DNA from: DASUBN01 sp035691665
GTDB lineage: Bacteria; Pseudomonadota; Gammaproteobacteria; Natronospirales; REEB76
Assembly: GCA_035691665.1 (NCBI GenBank)
Contig: DASSIS010000093.1
Coordinates: forward strand, 1-50,115
Length of the DNA stretch: 50,115 nt
Direction: 5' to 3'
In this document: piece after piece, positions 7,857 through 15,403 of the stretch
How positions within the stretch are numbered: the stretch's first letter is position 1
How the letters are laid out: each line of letters starts with the position of its first letter
The notes under the pieces: generated by a model
Database searches by the model: none
Told to the model about the DNA's origin: nothing
What the model saw: the letters and a program-made list of their open reading frames with translations, nothing else
Position numbers and translations under genes: made by a program

Positions 7857-8258
7857 TTACCGCCATCTATCTCCGGGCTTCTTCACATAGTTCGTGATCA
7901 CGTAGGACCAAGGGATCAGCAGCGGCACGATGACCATCGCTGCCAAGCAAGTTATTGCCATCCGCTGAGTATCAGGGTCCATGTCGTGGGCAAGCCAGTG
8001 CGGGAGCCCGATCGCGAGCAGCCAGATCGCCTTCCATACGAATTCGAAGAGCAGCAGAGGCAACATCTGCAGCGGATATCGGATCCCGAGACCGGCCAGG
8101 AGCGATAGGGCAGCTAACAGGCAGGAAGCGGCTGCGCGCGATGAAGTCCAGCCCTCATGATGGATGAGACCTGGCCATATCGATAATCCGAGCCCCACGA
8201 ACAACACGAGGTAGCCGACCCTCATCACGTAGAGCCGGAACACAGAGACTTCGGTCAC
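7857..8258 (-). CDS. Four-helix membrane protein, unknown function
   Basis: This 133-residue protein has four predicted membrane helices: about residues 12-30, 43-60, 64-85 and 101-124. It ends in a basic YVKKPGDRWR tail. The order RVGYLVLFVGLGL, WPGLIHHE, LRYPLQMLP-like and FEFVWKAIWLLAIGLP recalls a family I have seen repeatedly as a stand-alone hypothetical gene in proteobacteria. I know no function. It is bracketed by two nearly identical boundary motifs (7831 and 8277), which makes it the clearest single-gene cassette here. Confidence 0.65.
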   Translation of the reverse strand: MTEVSVFRLYVMRVGYLVLFVGLGLSIWPGLIHHEGWTSSRAAASCLLAALSLLAGLGIRYPLQMLPLLLFEFVWKAIWLLAIGLPHWLAHDMDPDTQRMAITCLAAMVIVPLLIPWSYVITNYVKKPGDRWR

Positions 8259-8276
8259 TGTTGCATCCCCGCCTTA

Positions 8277-8296
8277 ATAATAGGGTACAGACCACG
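8277..8296 (+). repeat. Cassette-boundary motif, copy 5
   Basis: ataatagggtacagaccacg matches copy 4 almost base for base through GGGTACAGACCAC. It lies 18 bp upstream of the minus-strand membrane protein gene. Confidence 0.55.
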
Positions 8297-8340
8297 ATTT
8301 TCTGGGTTCTCTGCTCACTCACCGAATCATCCCTGATGCG

Positions 8341-8430
8341 CCGACCAGCCCGACCATCCCTGGTCGGTCGTTCGCCGCTCTCGCGGCTCACCCTGAATAG
8401 TTATAGACCCGCCGGAGTTGGTTTGCGAGC
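8341..8430. repeat. REP-like hairpin plus second ATAGTTATAGACC repeat
   Basis: On the minus strand this reads cgaccagggatggtcgggct, a hairpin around GGATGG of the same type as those near 29760, 29966 and 30229. It is followed at 8395-8430 by gaatagttatagaccc and ggtttgcgagc, the second copy of the repeat at 6881. No gene is visible in 8259-8499. Confidence 0.45.
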
Positions 8431-8499
8431 TGCTGAGCAATCAGTAAATCTATATTAAAGTATTGAACAGTCACTCCCCAGGACTAGATTCAGAAGAAC

Positions 8500-9234
8500 A
8501 TGGATGACCAGTCGCGAAATGCCCCGCCTGTGGAGCCCGCTTGGACGCTAATCAGGGTGGCGCTGCTGCTCTTTGGCATCGGCGGTTTCACCATCACAAC
8601 ATTCCTGCTATTCGCTTATGGGTGGTCTCCGGCCCTGCTGATATTCATGGTCATCTTCGTGCCACCGCTCCTCCTGGCGACCGCGGGGCTGCCAGTGAGT
8701 TGGTTTGCCACCGGCACCCGGATAGTCCCGGACTTCATGCCAGGCGGCGCGGAACATAGGGAGATCCGCCAAGTCTTCAGCTCGGCACTGGAGGGGGATA
8801 CCCGTTCGTTCGATTTCATCTTCAATGTTTCTTTGGTGGCGATCATGCTGATCGTCGGTTTCAGTGTCCCGACAAGCATGGTGAATAAGATCCAAGTGGT
8901 GATCATGCTATTCGTCGCCTCGTTGGCGGCGATCTATGCCCTCCAGCCAGGATTAAAGAATGGCCCAAAATCCTTATCGGATTTTCTTTTGTTACTAGCC
9001 GGCGGGGCAGTCTATGCTGTACTTTCCATGCGCCTTGAGCCCATCTGGATGGTCGCGGCGGCGGCGCTGCTGAGAGGGCATCTCGCTGAAGCCGGCAGGC
9101 AACTCAACAGCCAGCCCCATGCAAATTTTTTTCTGGCTGCAGCGTTGATGATGATATTCGTCAGCCTCGTCGGGATGTTCAAGTTAGGGATCGTGACATT
9201 ACTGAACCGAAGACGCACCAAACTCCAGGAATAA
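8500..9234 (+). CDS. Polytopic membrane protein, unknown function
   Basis: This 244-residue protein has about six hydrophobic helices: near residues 17-42, 46-70, 106-124, 129-150, 160-195 as a long hydrophobic pair, and 211-235. A soluble loop of about 35 residues (TGTRIVPDF...TRSFDF) follows helix 2, and the C-terminus is basic (NRRRTKLQE). I do not recognise the family. It is in opposite orientation to the previous gene and lies between boundary motifs at 8277 and 9229, so it appears to be another independent one-gene unit. Confidence 0.6.
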   Translation: MDDQSRNAPPVEPAWTLIRVALLLFGIGGFTITTFLLFAYGWSPALLIFMVIFVPPLLLATAGLPVSWFATGTRIVPDFMPGGAEHREIRQVFSSALEGDTRSFDFIFNVSLVAIMLIVGFSVPTSMVNKIQVVIMLFVASLAAIYALQPGLKNGPKSLSDFLLLLAGGAVYAVLSMRLEPIWMVAAAALLRGHLAEAGRQLNSQPHANFFLAAALMMIFVSLVGMFKLGIVTLLNRRRTKLQE

Positions 9235-9248
9235 TTGGAGACAGACCG
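9229..9248 (+). repeat. Cassette-boundary motif, copy 6
   Basis: gaataattggagacagaccg overlaps the stop codon of the 244-residue membrane protein gene, so the motif supplies the end of that frame. Confidence 0.5.
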
Positions 9249-9268
9249 CAATTTCACAGGATACGCCC

Positions 9269-9988
9269 ATGAAGAGAAGGGGTTACATGGAAAAGCCCAC
9301 CGTTCGCGCGAGTCTCGCGGCGGGGCTGGGCCTGGTGCTCACCGCCTGCGCGGGATCGCTGCATTACTGGGACGACCGGAAATGGGTGGCGGAGATGTAC
9401 CACGCGGTGCAGCAGGGCATCTATCTTCCGGCGGACATCGACCCGAAGATCCAATACCACGACGCCACCGTTCAATTCACTTACGCGGACGGGGCACTGC
9501 AGGACGCTGAGGTGGTGAAATCCAGCGGTTCGGAGATAGTAGACGCTGCGATCCAGAGCCAGATCGGTGCGATCCATGTCCCGGTTCCGCCTGGCCCGCC
9601 GGACGTCGAGCCGCATCGCTTCCAGATGGACGTGCATATGCAGATGGCGCTGGAGGCTTATACGTGGGCCTTGCATCGCGCGATCTTCGCGGCAGCGCAC
9701 AATCCGGGTGGGACATCTGTTGGAAGAGTGTTGTTGGATTTCGACTATACGGGTGGGAAAGCATCGAACATAACCGTGACGCAAACCAGCGGCGCCAGTG
9801 AGATCGACAAAGCGGCAGTCGATGCCGTCGCACACGCCAAGCTGCCTCCGACTCCCGCTGCCTTCTCGAAGATCACTCACTTCGTCATAGGCTTCTGCTT
9901 CGGCAATGGCGACTATTGTGGCGGATCATCCCAAACAGTCATACGGGTAAGCGACAAGCTCGAAGCCGCGCCTGGGCGCGGCCCTTAG
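9269..9988 (+). CDS. Lipoprotein with two TonB C-terminal-like domains
   Basis: This 239-residue protein has a lipoprotein signal ending in LTACAG (Cys about residue 27). Two consecutive domains follow the TonB C-terminal pattern, strand-G-strand then VxxSSG then DxAA. The first is around ATVQFTYADGALQDAEVVKSSG and the second around LLDFDYTGGKASNITVTQTSG. Proteins of this kind sit in the periplasm, attached to a membrane. A free-standing lipoprotein with tandem domains cannot energise a TonB receptor, because it lacks the TM anchor and the proline-rich linker. A second possible start is the ATG at 9287. It lies between boundary motifs at 9229 and 9994. Confidence 0.65.
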   Translation: MKRRGYMEKPTVRASLAAGLGLVLTACAGSLHYWDDRKWVAEMYHAVQQGIYLPADIDPKIQYHDATVQFTYADGALQDAEVVKSSGSEIVDAAIQSQIGAIHVPVPPGPPDVEPHRFQMDVHMQMALEAYTWALHRAIFAAAHNPGGTSVGRVLLDFDYTGGKASNITVTQTSGASEIDKAAVDAVAHAKLPPTPAAFSKITHFVIGFCFGNGDYCGGSSQTVIRVSDKLEAAPGRGP

Positions 9989-9993
9989 GGCCG

Positions 9994-10013
9994 TTTAAGG
10001 GGTCAGAGTCATT
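9994..10013 (+). repeat. Cassette-boundary motif, copy 7
   Basis: ttaaggggtcagagtcattt. Read on the minus strand it encodes the last residues (MTLTP-stop) of the truncated membrane protein frame next to it. Confidence 0.5.
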
Positions 10014-10120
10014 TTGCGATTACGCACCCTCACCCGGTAACCCGCCAGCACCGCCGCGAATATCGTGCCGACGATCCACAGCAGCCACCGCCAATAATAT
10101 TGCTTTGGTCTGAGCGCATC
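9995..10120 (-). pseudogene. C-terminal remnant of a membrane protein, truncated by the 125-bp element
   Basis: In the minus frame ending at the TAA at 9995-9997 there are about 40 clean codons. They read RPKQYYWRWLLWIVGT, then a hydrophobic run (IFAAVLAGY) and a basic tail (RVRVRNRK) ending MTLTP. This looks like the last TM helix and cytoplasmic tail of a real protein. Upstream the frame enters the inverted-repeat element at 10121 and soon meets a TGA, with no start codon. The last five residues come from the boundary motif. It is best read as a gene fragment. A short expressed one-helix peptide cannot be fully excluded. Confidence 0.45.
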
Positions 10121-10245
10121 TAAAAATGAGGAATTTTGCGGTCAGACGAGGCGCAGACGAGTGAGGAACCGGAGCATACTTTTGGTGTATGTGAGGATTC
10201 CGAGCTTGGCTGCAACGAAGTATCACCGCAAAAGGGCCATTTTTA
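10121..10245. repeat. 125-bp MITE-like element with imperfect terminal inverted repeats
   Basis: The left end (10121-10142) reads TAAAAATG, then 7-8 variable bases, then TTTTGCGGT. The right end (10225-10245) is its reverse complement with three to four differences. There is no gene inside. It truncates the membrane-protein remnant on its left and abuts the start codon of the FGGY kinase on its right, so it probably replaced that gene's native promoter. Confidence 0.65.
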
Positions 10246-10246
10246 A

Positions 10247-11680
10247 ATGAGCGGCATGGCGAAGGGAGAGACTTACACCCTGAGTCTCGACCAAGGCGGT
10301 CACGCCAGCCGCGCCCTGCTGTTCGACCAGGACGGGCGGCTTCGGGCGAGCGCGGAGTGCACGATCCACACCCGCACCCAGGGCCGGCTGCGGGTGGAGC
10401 ATGCGCCGCAGATCCTGCTCAGTTCCCTGCGCAAGGCAGCCGAGGCCGCCCTCGCCCGCCTCCCCAAGCGCGCCGAGATCAGCGCAGCGGCGCTCGCCAC
10501 CCAGCGCTCGAGCATCGCCTGCTGGGACCGGCGCGACGGACGCGCCCTCTCGCCGGTGATCTCCTGGCAGGACCGACGGGCGCTCGGCCAAGTGGCCGCC
10601 CTCGCGCCGCACACTGAAGAGATACGCGGACTCACGGGGCTCGTGCTCTCGCCCCACTACGGGGCGAGCAAGCTCGCTTGGTGCCTGAAGCACTTGGCGC
10701 CGGTGCGCCAGGCGCAGCGGCAGGGGCAGCTGGCCGCGGGGCCCTTGGCGAGCTTCATCGTGGCGAACCTGCTCATGGAGCAGCCCTGCGTCGCGGATCC
10801 CGTGAACGGCGGCCGCACGCAGTTGCTGGACGTGGGGCGCGGCGCCTGGTCGCCACGTCTCTGCGAGATATTCGGCGTACCGGAGGATGTGCTGCCGGCC
10901 TGCGTGCCCAACGCTCATCCCTTCGGGCAGCTTGTGGCCGGGGGACGCCGCATCCCGCTCACGGTGGTGACGGGCGACCAGCCGGCGGCCCTCTTCGCGC
11001 TCGGCAGGCCGCGCGCCGACACCGCCTATGTAAACCTCGGCACCGGCGCCTTCGTGCAACGCCCGGCTGCCGCGGATATGCCCGGCCTCTTGCACAGCCT
11101 GATCTAGCGCTCGGCGGACGAGAGCCTCTATGCCCTGGAGGGCACGGTGAACGGTGCCGGCGCGGCGTTGGCCTGGGCCTCGGCCCGGGCGCGGTTCCCG
11201 CTCAAGAAGGCGCTGCGTCTCTTGCCGGATTGGCTGGCCTCGGAGCGGGAACCGCCGCTCTTCCTGAACGGCGTGGGCGGGCTCGGCGCGCCCTATTGGC
11301 GGCCGCTGTTCCGCTCACGCTTCATCGGCCGGGGCGGCGTGCCGGAGAAGATGACGGCGGTCTTGGAGAGCGTGGTGTTCCTGCTCATGGAGAACCTCAC
11401 GCGCATGCAGCAAGCCGAGGCGCCCATCCGGCAGATCGTGGCGACGGGCGGTTATGCACAGATCGACGCGCTGTGTCAGCGGCTCTCGGACTTGAGCGGA
11501 TTGCCCCTGGCGCGGCCGGAGCTGCATGAAGCCACGGCCTTAGGTGCCGCGCGCCTCACGGGCGGGATAATCACTCCCGCCGCGGCGGCGATCGAGGCGG
11601 CGTTCACGCCTGGGGAGAACAGCGCGCTCAGGCGCCGCTACGCGCTCTGGCAGGAGGCGATGCGGGAAGCTCTGCTATAG
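10247..11680 (+). pseudogene. FGGY-family carbohydrate kinase, interrupted by an in-frame TAG
   Basis: The reading frame 10247-11107 and the frame 11147-11680 are the same frame, broken only by TAG at 11105-11107. Read through, it gives a 477-residue FGGY kinase of normal family length. It has the N-terminal phosphate-binding strand LSLDQGGHASRALLFD, the VTGDQPAALFALG and YVNLGTGAFV segments, and a C-terminal IVATGGYAQID adenosine-binding region. The residue before RSADESLYALEGTVNGAG is plausibly a former Trp (TGG to TAG), as expected in this family. The inverted-repeat element abuts the start, leaving a poor ribosome-binding site. Most likely it is a recently inactivated gene. The exact sugar substrate is unknown. 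Confidence 0.75.
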
Positions 11681-11933
11681 GGTTCATGGCCGCTCCTGCG
11701 TGCAAGGGTTTATATCGCGCCCGTGATAGAACACGCTGCCGCTTCGCCGACGAGACCGCCAAAGCGGTGTATTCCGTGAAAAAAGCAATGGGATAAGCAA
11801 CTTAGCGGGGCTCGACGGGCTTCCCTGCGCCCTGGAGGCTGTTTAAACTATTACCCACGCGTCGCGTCAAAACCATTCGCAGGAAGCCCAGCAACTGGGC
11901 GTAAGAAGACAAGGACTCAAAGGGAGTTTCCTC

Positions 11934-14546
11934 ATGATCCGTAACCGCCTCCTCGGCGTGCTCGCCGTCGCTACCCTCCTCATGACCGGATGCGGCGGAG
12001 GCGCGAACAGTACCCCCTCCACATCGAGTTCACCTTCGACGCCGCAGACCCAGTCGGCCGCCACGGCGGTAATCCTGGTGACCAGCGGGATGACGATGAA
12101 CGGGGGTAACGGCTCGATGCAGGCCGTGGTAGGGCACACCCTGCAACTGAACGGCTCGAGCAGCTCCGACAAGGGGAGCACGATCAAGAGCTATCAATGG
12201 AGCGTGGCTTCGCGCCCGAGCGGGAGCACGGCGGCGCTCTCCCACCCGACTGCGGTGACGGCGAGCTTCACCCCCGACAAGATGGGCGATTATTCACTGG
12301 ATCTTCAGGTCACCGATGCCATGGGCTCGGTGTCGAAGCAGAACCTGGCTTTCAAGGTGACCGGCGTGCCCCCGACCACGAACGTGGTCACCCAGGTGGC
12401 CTTCACCAACGGCATCACCACCCAGCCCACCCAGCAGGTGGACGTGGGCAGCGTTGTGACGCTCGATGCCTCGGGTTCGGTCTCCGCGAGCGGCGGCACT
12501 CTGACGATCAGCTGGGTGCTGGCGAGCAAGCCCGCCACGAGCGCGGTGACGCTCCCGGCAAGCGGAAACACCGTGCACTTCAGCCCGGATGTGGTCGGTG
12601 AATACGATGTCCACGTGACCGCGACCGATTCCACCGGTGCCTCTGACGAGGTGGATTACGTCTATCAGGCCGATCTGCCGCCCTCGGCGCTCGTGGTGGC
12701 GACCGTAAGTTCTGCTACGGGCCTGGCCGCCTCGATCCAGGCGGCGACCAACTACCTCGTGGTGCTCGACGGCAGCAGTAGCTCGGTCGCCGTGGGAGAT
12801 GGGGTGAACACGGTCTGGACACTGGTCAGCAAGCCGGCGGGCAGCAACGCCCAGCTCTCGGCCCTGAGCGGCTGGCGCACGAACTTCACCCCCGACGTAG
12901 CCGGCAGCTACCTCGTGACCCTGACCTTGACCGACACCACCACGGGGATCAGCAGCACCTTCACCATGACGGTGCAAGCGAACCAGGGCCCGGTCGCGAT
13001 CATCTCCGGCAGCTCGACACCGGTGGCGGTGGCCAGCGGACCCAGCCTGGTGTCGTCCATCGGGGCGCCGGTGATCCTGCACGGGGGCGCCAGCTACGAG
13101 ATGGGCGGCGCTACGCTCAGCTATCAATGGCAGATCAGCTCGCGGCCCGCCGGGAGCACCGCGAGCCTCTCCAGCCCCAACACGGCGGACACCGCCTTCA
13201 CGCCGGACGAGAACGGCTCCTACACCATCCAACTCACGGTGACCGACCCTGCCTCGTCGGCGGCGGTGAGCACGGTGACCGTGCAGGTGGGCCCCTACCC
13301 GCCTGTGGCGGTGCTGAGCCAGGCGCCGGTCTCCGTGCTGCTGGGCGGCACGGTGACCGATTCGGGGGCGCTGAGCTATGACCCGAACGGCTATCCGCTC
13401 ACCTACAGCTGGGCGATCGATGCCGCGCCGGCGGGTTCCACGGCCGCGATCAACGGCGCGACGAACACCGCGTCGCTCTCCTTCACGCCGGACGTGGCGG
13501 GCACCTACACGATCAGCCTCACGGTGAACAACGGCACGACAGACGCCATCGCCGAGCTCACGATCAACGCGTTCGCCGCTGGTTCAGGCACCGTGCCGCT
13601 GACCTATGAGCCGCTGATGTCGAAGTACAACAGCGCCACGGACAAGCTGATCATGATCTCGGCGAACCCGAACGCGCTGCATATCGTGGACCCGAACGCG
13701 GCGACGGACCTCGCCGTGGCGCTGCCCGCCACCGTGAAGGACTTCAGCGTGAGCCCGGACGGGACGAAGGCCGCGGTATTGCACGAGGGTGTGGTGAGCG
13801 TGATCGACCTCACGAGCGCGACCTTACTGAACTCCTGGGCCACGAACGGATCGCAGACCTTCGTGGTAATCAGCAACGCCGGCCTGATCTATATCGGCGG
13901 CCAGACGGGCGGCCAGTGGGTCACGCCGGGGATGACGGTGCTCGACGCCGCCACCGGCGCCGTGGTGCAGAGCTACACCGGCAGCGCGGTCTTCTACGGG
14001 ACCATGCACGCGGCCTACGCGGACGCTTCCAACCAGATCTTCGTGGTGAGCGACGGCTTGACCCCCGTGCAAACCTATAGCGTGGCGCTCAGCTCGAGCA
14101 CCGGTCAGGTGAGCGGGACCACGGGCTCGCCCTACTGGGGAACCTACCCCATGGGAGCGCCCATGTGGCTCTCGAGCGACGAGAGCCTGCTCTTCACCGC
14201 CTCCGGCACCTACTTCAAGTCCAGTGGGATGACCTACGTGAGCACGCTGGGGCTCAACACGCCCATCCTCTCGGTGGACGACGACACGGGCACCGGTGAA
14301 GCGGTGGCGCTCGCCGAGACGGCCGGGGCGCAGTTCGGCAGCTATACGTATCCTGCGTCGTATCAGCTCTACACGGGCAGCCTGCTGCTCCCACAGGGCG
14401 GCCTGCCCCTGCCACTCGTGGCAGGGGTGCAGAGCTATGGTCTCGCGATGTTCCATTCCTCGAGCGGCAAACACGTGATGGTGGTGCAGACGGGCACCAG
14501 CCAGCCGAACGGAGCCGCGGCGCAATATTTCGCGCTGCTGCGCTAA
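11934..14546 (+). CDS. PKD-repeat lipoprotein with C-terminal propeller-like region
   Basis: This 870-residue protein has a lipoprotein signal (LLMTGCGGG, Cys about residue 20) and a Ser/Thr/Pro-rich linker. About five PKD/Ig-like repeats of 85-100 residues follow, each with a W-x-(I/L/V)-x-S-(K/R)-P-(A/S)-G-S-like core and a F-T-P-D-x-x-G-x-Y-x-(L/I) end. The region after residue about 545 has repeated strand patterns such as LHIVDPNAATDLAV and VSVIDLTSATLLNSW, which look like a beta-propeller. It is probably exposed on the outer membrane as a carbohydrate- or protein-binding surface protein. A ribosome-binding site AAGGGAG precedes the ATG, and a strong terminator follows. Confidence 0.75.
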   Translation: MIRNRLLGVLAVATLLMTGCGGGANSTPSTSSSPSTPQTQSAATAVILVTSGMTMNGGNGSMQAVVGHTLQLNGSSSSDKGSTIKSYQWSVASRPSGSTAALSHPTAVTASFTPDKMGDYSLDLQVTDAMGSVSKQNLAFKVTGVPPTTNVVTQVAFTNGITTQPTQQVDVGSVVTLDASGSVSASGGTLTISWVLASKPATSAVTLPASGNTVHFSPDVVGEYDVHVTATDSTGASDEVDYVYQADLPPSALVVATVSSATGLAASIQAATNYLVVLDGSSSSVAVGDGVNTVWTLVSKPAGSNAQLSALSGWRTNFTPDVAGSYLVTLTLTDTTTGISSTFTMTVQANQGPVAIISGSSTPVAVASGPSLVSSIGAPVILHGGASYEMGGATLSYQWQISSRPAGSTASLSSPNTADTAFTPDENGSYTIQLTVTDPASSAAVSTVTVQVGPYPPVAVLSQAPVSVLLGGTVTDSGALSYDPNGYPLTYSWAIDAAPAGSTAAINGATNTASLSFTPDVAGTYTISLTVNNGTTDAIAELTINAFAAGSGTVPLTYEPLMSKYNSATDKLIMISANPNALHIVDPNAATDLAVALPATVKDFSVSPDGTKAAVLHEGVVSVIDLTSATLLNSWATNGSQTFVVISNAGLIYIGGQTGGQWVTPGMTVLDAATGAVVQSYTGSAVFYGTMHAAYADASNQIFVVSDGLTPVQTYSVALSSSTGQVSGTTGSPYWGTYPMGAPMWLSSDESLLFTASGTYFKSSGMTYVSTLGLNTPILSVDDDTGTGEAVALAETAGAQFGSYTYPASYQLYTGSLLLPQGGLPLPLVAGVQSYGLAMFHSSSGKHVMVVQTGTSQPNGAAAQYFALLR

Positions 14547-14565
14547 GAGCCGCGATACCCATGAA

Positions 14566-14597
14566 GAAGGCCCACCTCGTGGTGGGCCTTCTTTATT
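14566..14597 (+). terminator. Rho-independent terminator after the PKD lipoprotein gene
   Basis: A perfect 11-bp stem, GAAGGCCCACC/GGTGGGCCTTC with loop TCGT, is followed by TTTATT. It lies 20 bp after the stop codon. Confidence 0.85.
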
Positions 14598-14716
14598 GAC
14601 GAGGTGAATCCGCTTATTTCCTTATCTCGTTTCCGAAGACGCTGAGCCTCCTGCATGGGCGGCTAACCTCGGGGCGCGAGGCGACGTGCGAGGCTCTCGG
14701 TAAAGAGTAGCGGCGC

Positions 14717-15379
14717 TTACCTATCCCTGAACACCGTCTCCCCCTTCACAAGCCAGGACACACCGAAGAAGAAGATGGATATCGCCTCACCCCAGAAGAT
14801 GGGGTTTATGGCCGCGAGCCAGGTCTTGAGTGGCTCGAAGTCCGCCGCCTCGATGATGAAATTCAGGATCATGCCGATGAGACACACGATCATGATCCAG
14901 CCGCAGGCCCGGTAGATGCCGTTGCGGATCCTCTTCTGCGGCGTCCAGGCCCCGCTGGTGCGGGTGAACTCGAAGAGCGAAAAGTAAATCAGAACGATGA
15001 AGAAGGCGGTGGCGAAGGCGTAATGCACGTAGCTCGCCCAGGGGTGCGGGCAAGGCAGGGCATCGCTGAAAGGCATGGGGAAGAGTGCGATGCCCACGGC
15101 GAAGACCCCGGCGGCAGGGCCGATATAACGGTCCCGAAGTTCATACCCGCGGTAGGCGGAGAGGAACACGCCGATGGCGAAGAGCAGGCCCACGAACACG
15201 TCGCGCATGTCCGAGTAGTAGTACTGGCTCAGGGAGGGCTTGAGGCTCAGGCAGAAGAAAGCCTTGCCTCCCAGGGCCACGATGAAGGGGAAGAACATGC
15301 CGAGCAGGCCGATGGTGCGCCTCAGCTCCCGGTAATGGATGGTGGCCGGCTGTAGATTAGGGTTGCGTTTAGGTGCCAT
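14717..15379 (-). CDS. Six-helix integral membrane protein, unknown function
   Basis: This 220-residue protein has about six membrane helices: near residues 24-44, 62-80, 88-104, 119-138, 155-175 and 190-212. A polar segment SLSQYYYSDMRDVFVG between the first two resembles DUF998-like membrane proteins. The loop DALPCPHPWASYVHYAFAT precedes helix 4. The start is supported by GGAGG 6 nt before the ATG. It follows the secreted protein gene on the same strand by 24 bp, suggesting one transcript. I know no function. Confidence 0.65.
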   Translation of the reverse strand: MAPKRNPNLQPATIHYRELRRTIGLLGMFFPFIVALGGKAFFCLSLKPSLSQYYYSDMRDVFVGLLFAIGVFLSAYRGYELRDRYIGPAAGVFAVGIALFPMPFSDALPCPHPWASYVHYAFATAFFIVLIYFSLFEFTRTSGAWTPQKRIRNGIYRACGWIMIVCLIGMILNFIIEAADFEPLKTWLAAINPIFWGEAISIFFFGVSWLVKGETVFRDR

Positions 15380-15403
15380 GGAAACCTCCGTTGTGTCGCT
15401 GCG

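Noticed and set aside
6360..10013. Integron cassette array
   Set aside because: No attC-type core sites (RYYYAAC/GTTRRRY) or integrase are seen, and gene orientation is mixed. The boundary motif is reported as a different, unexplained pattern.
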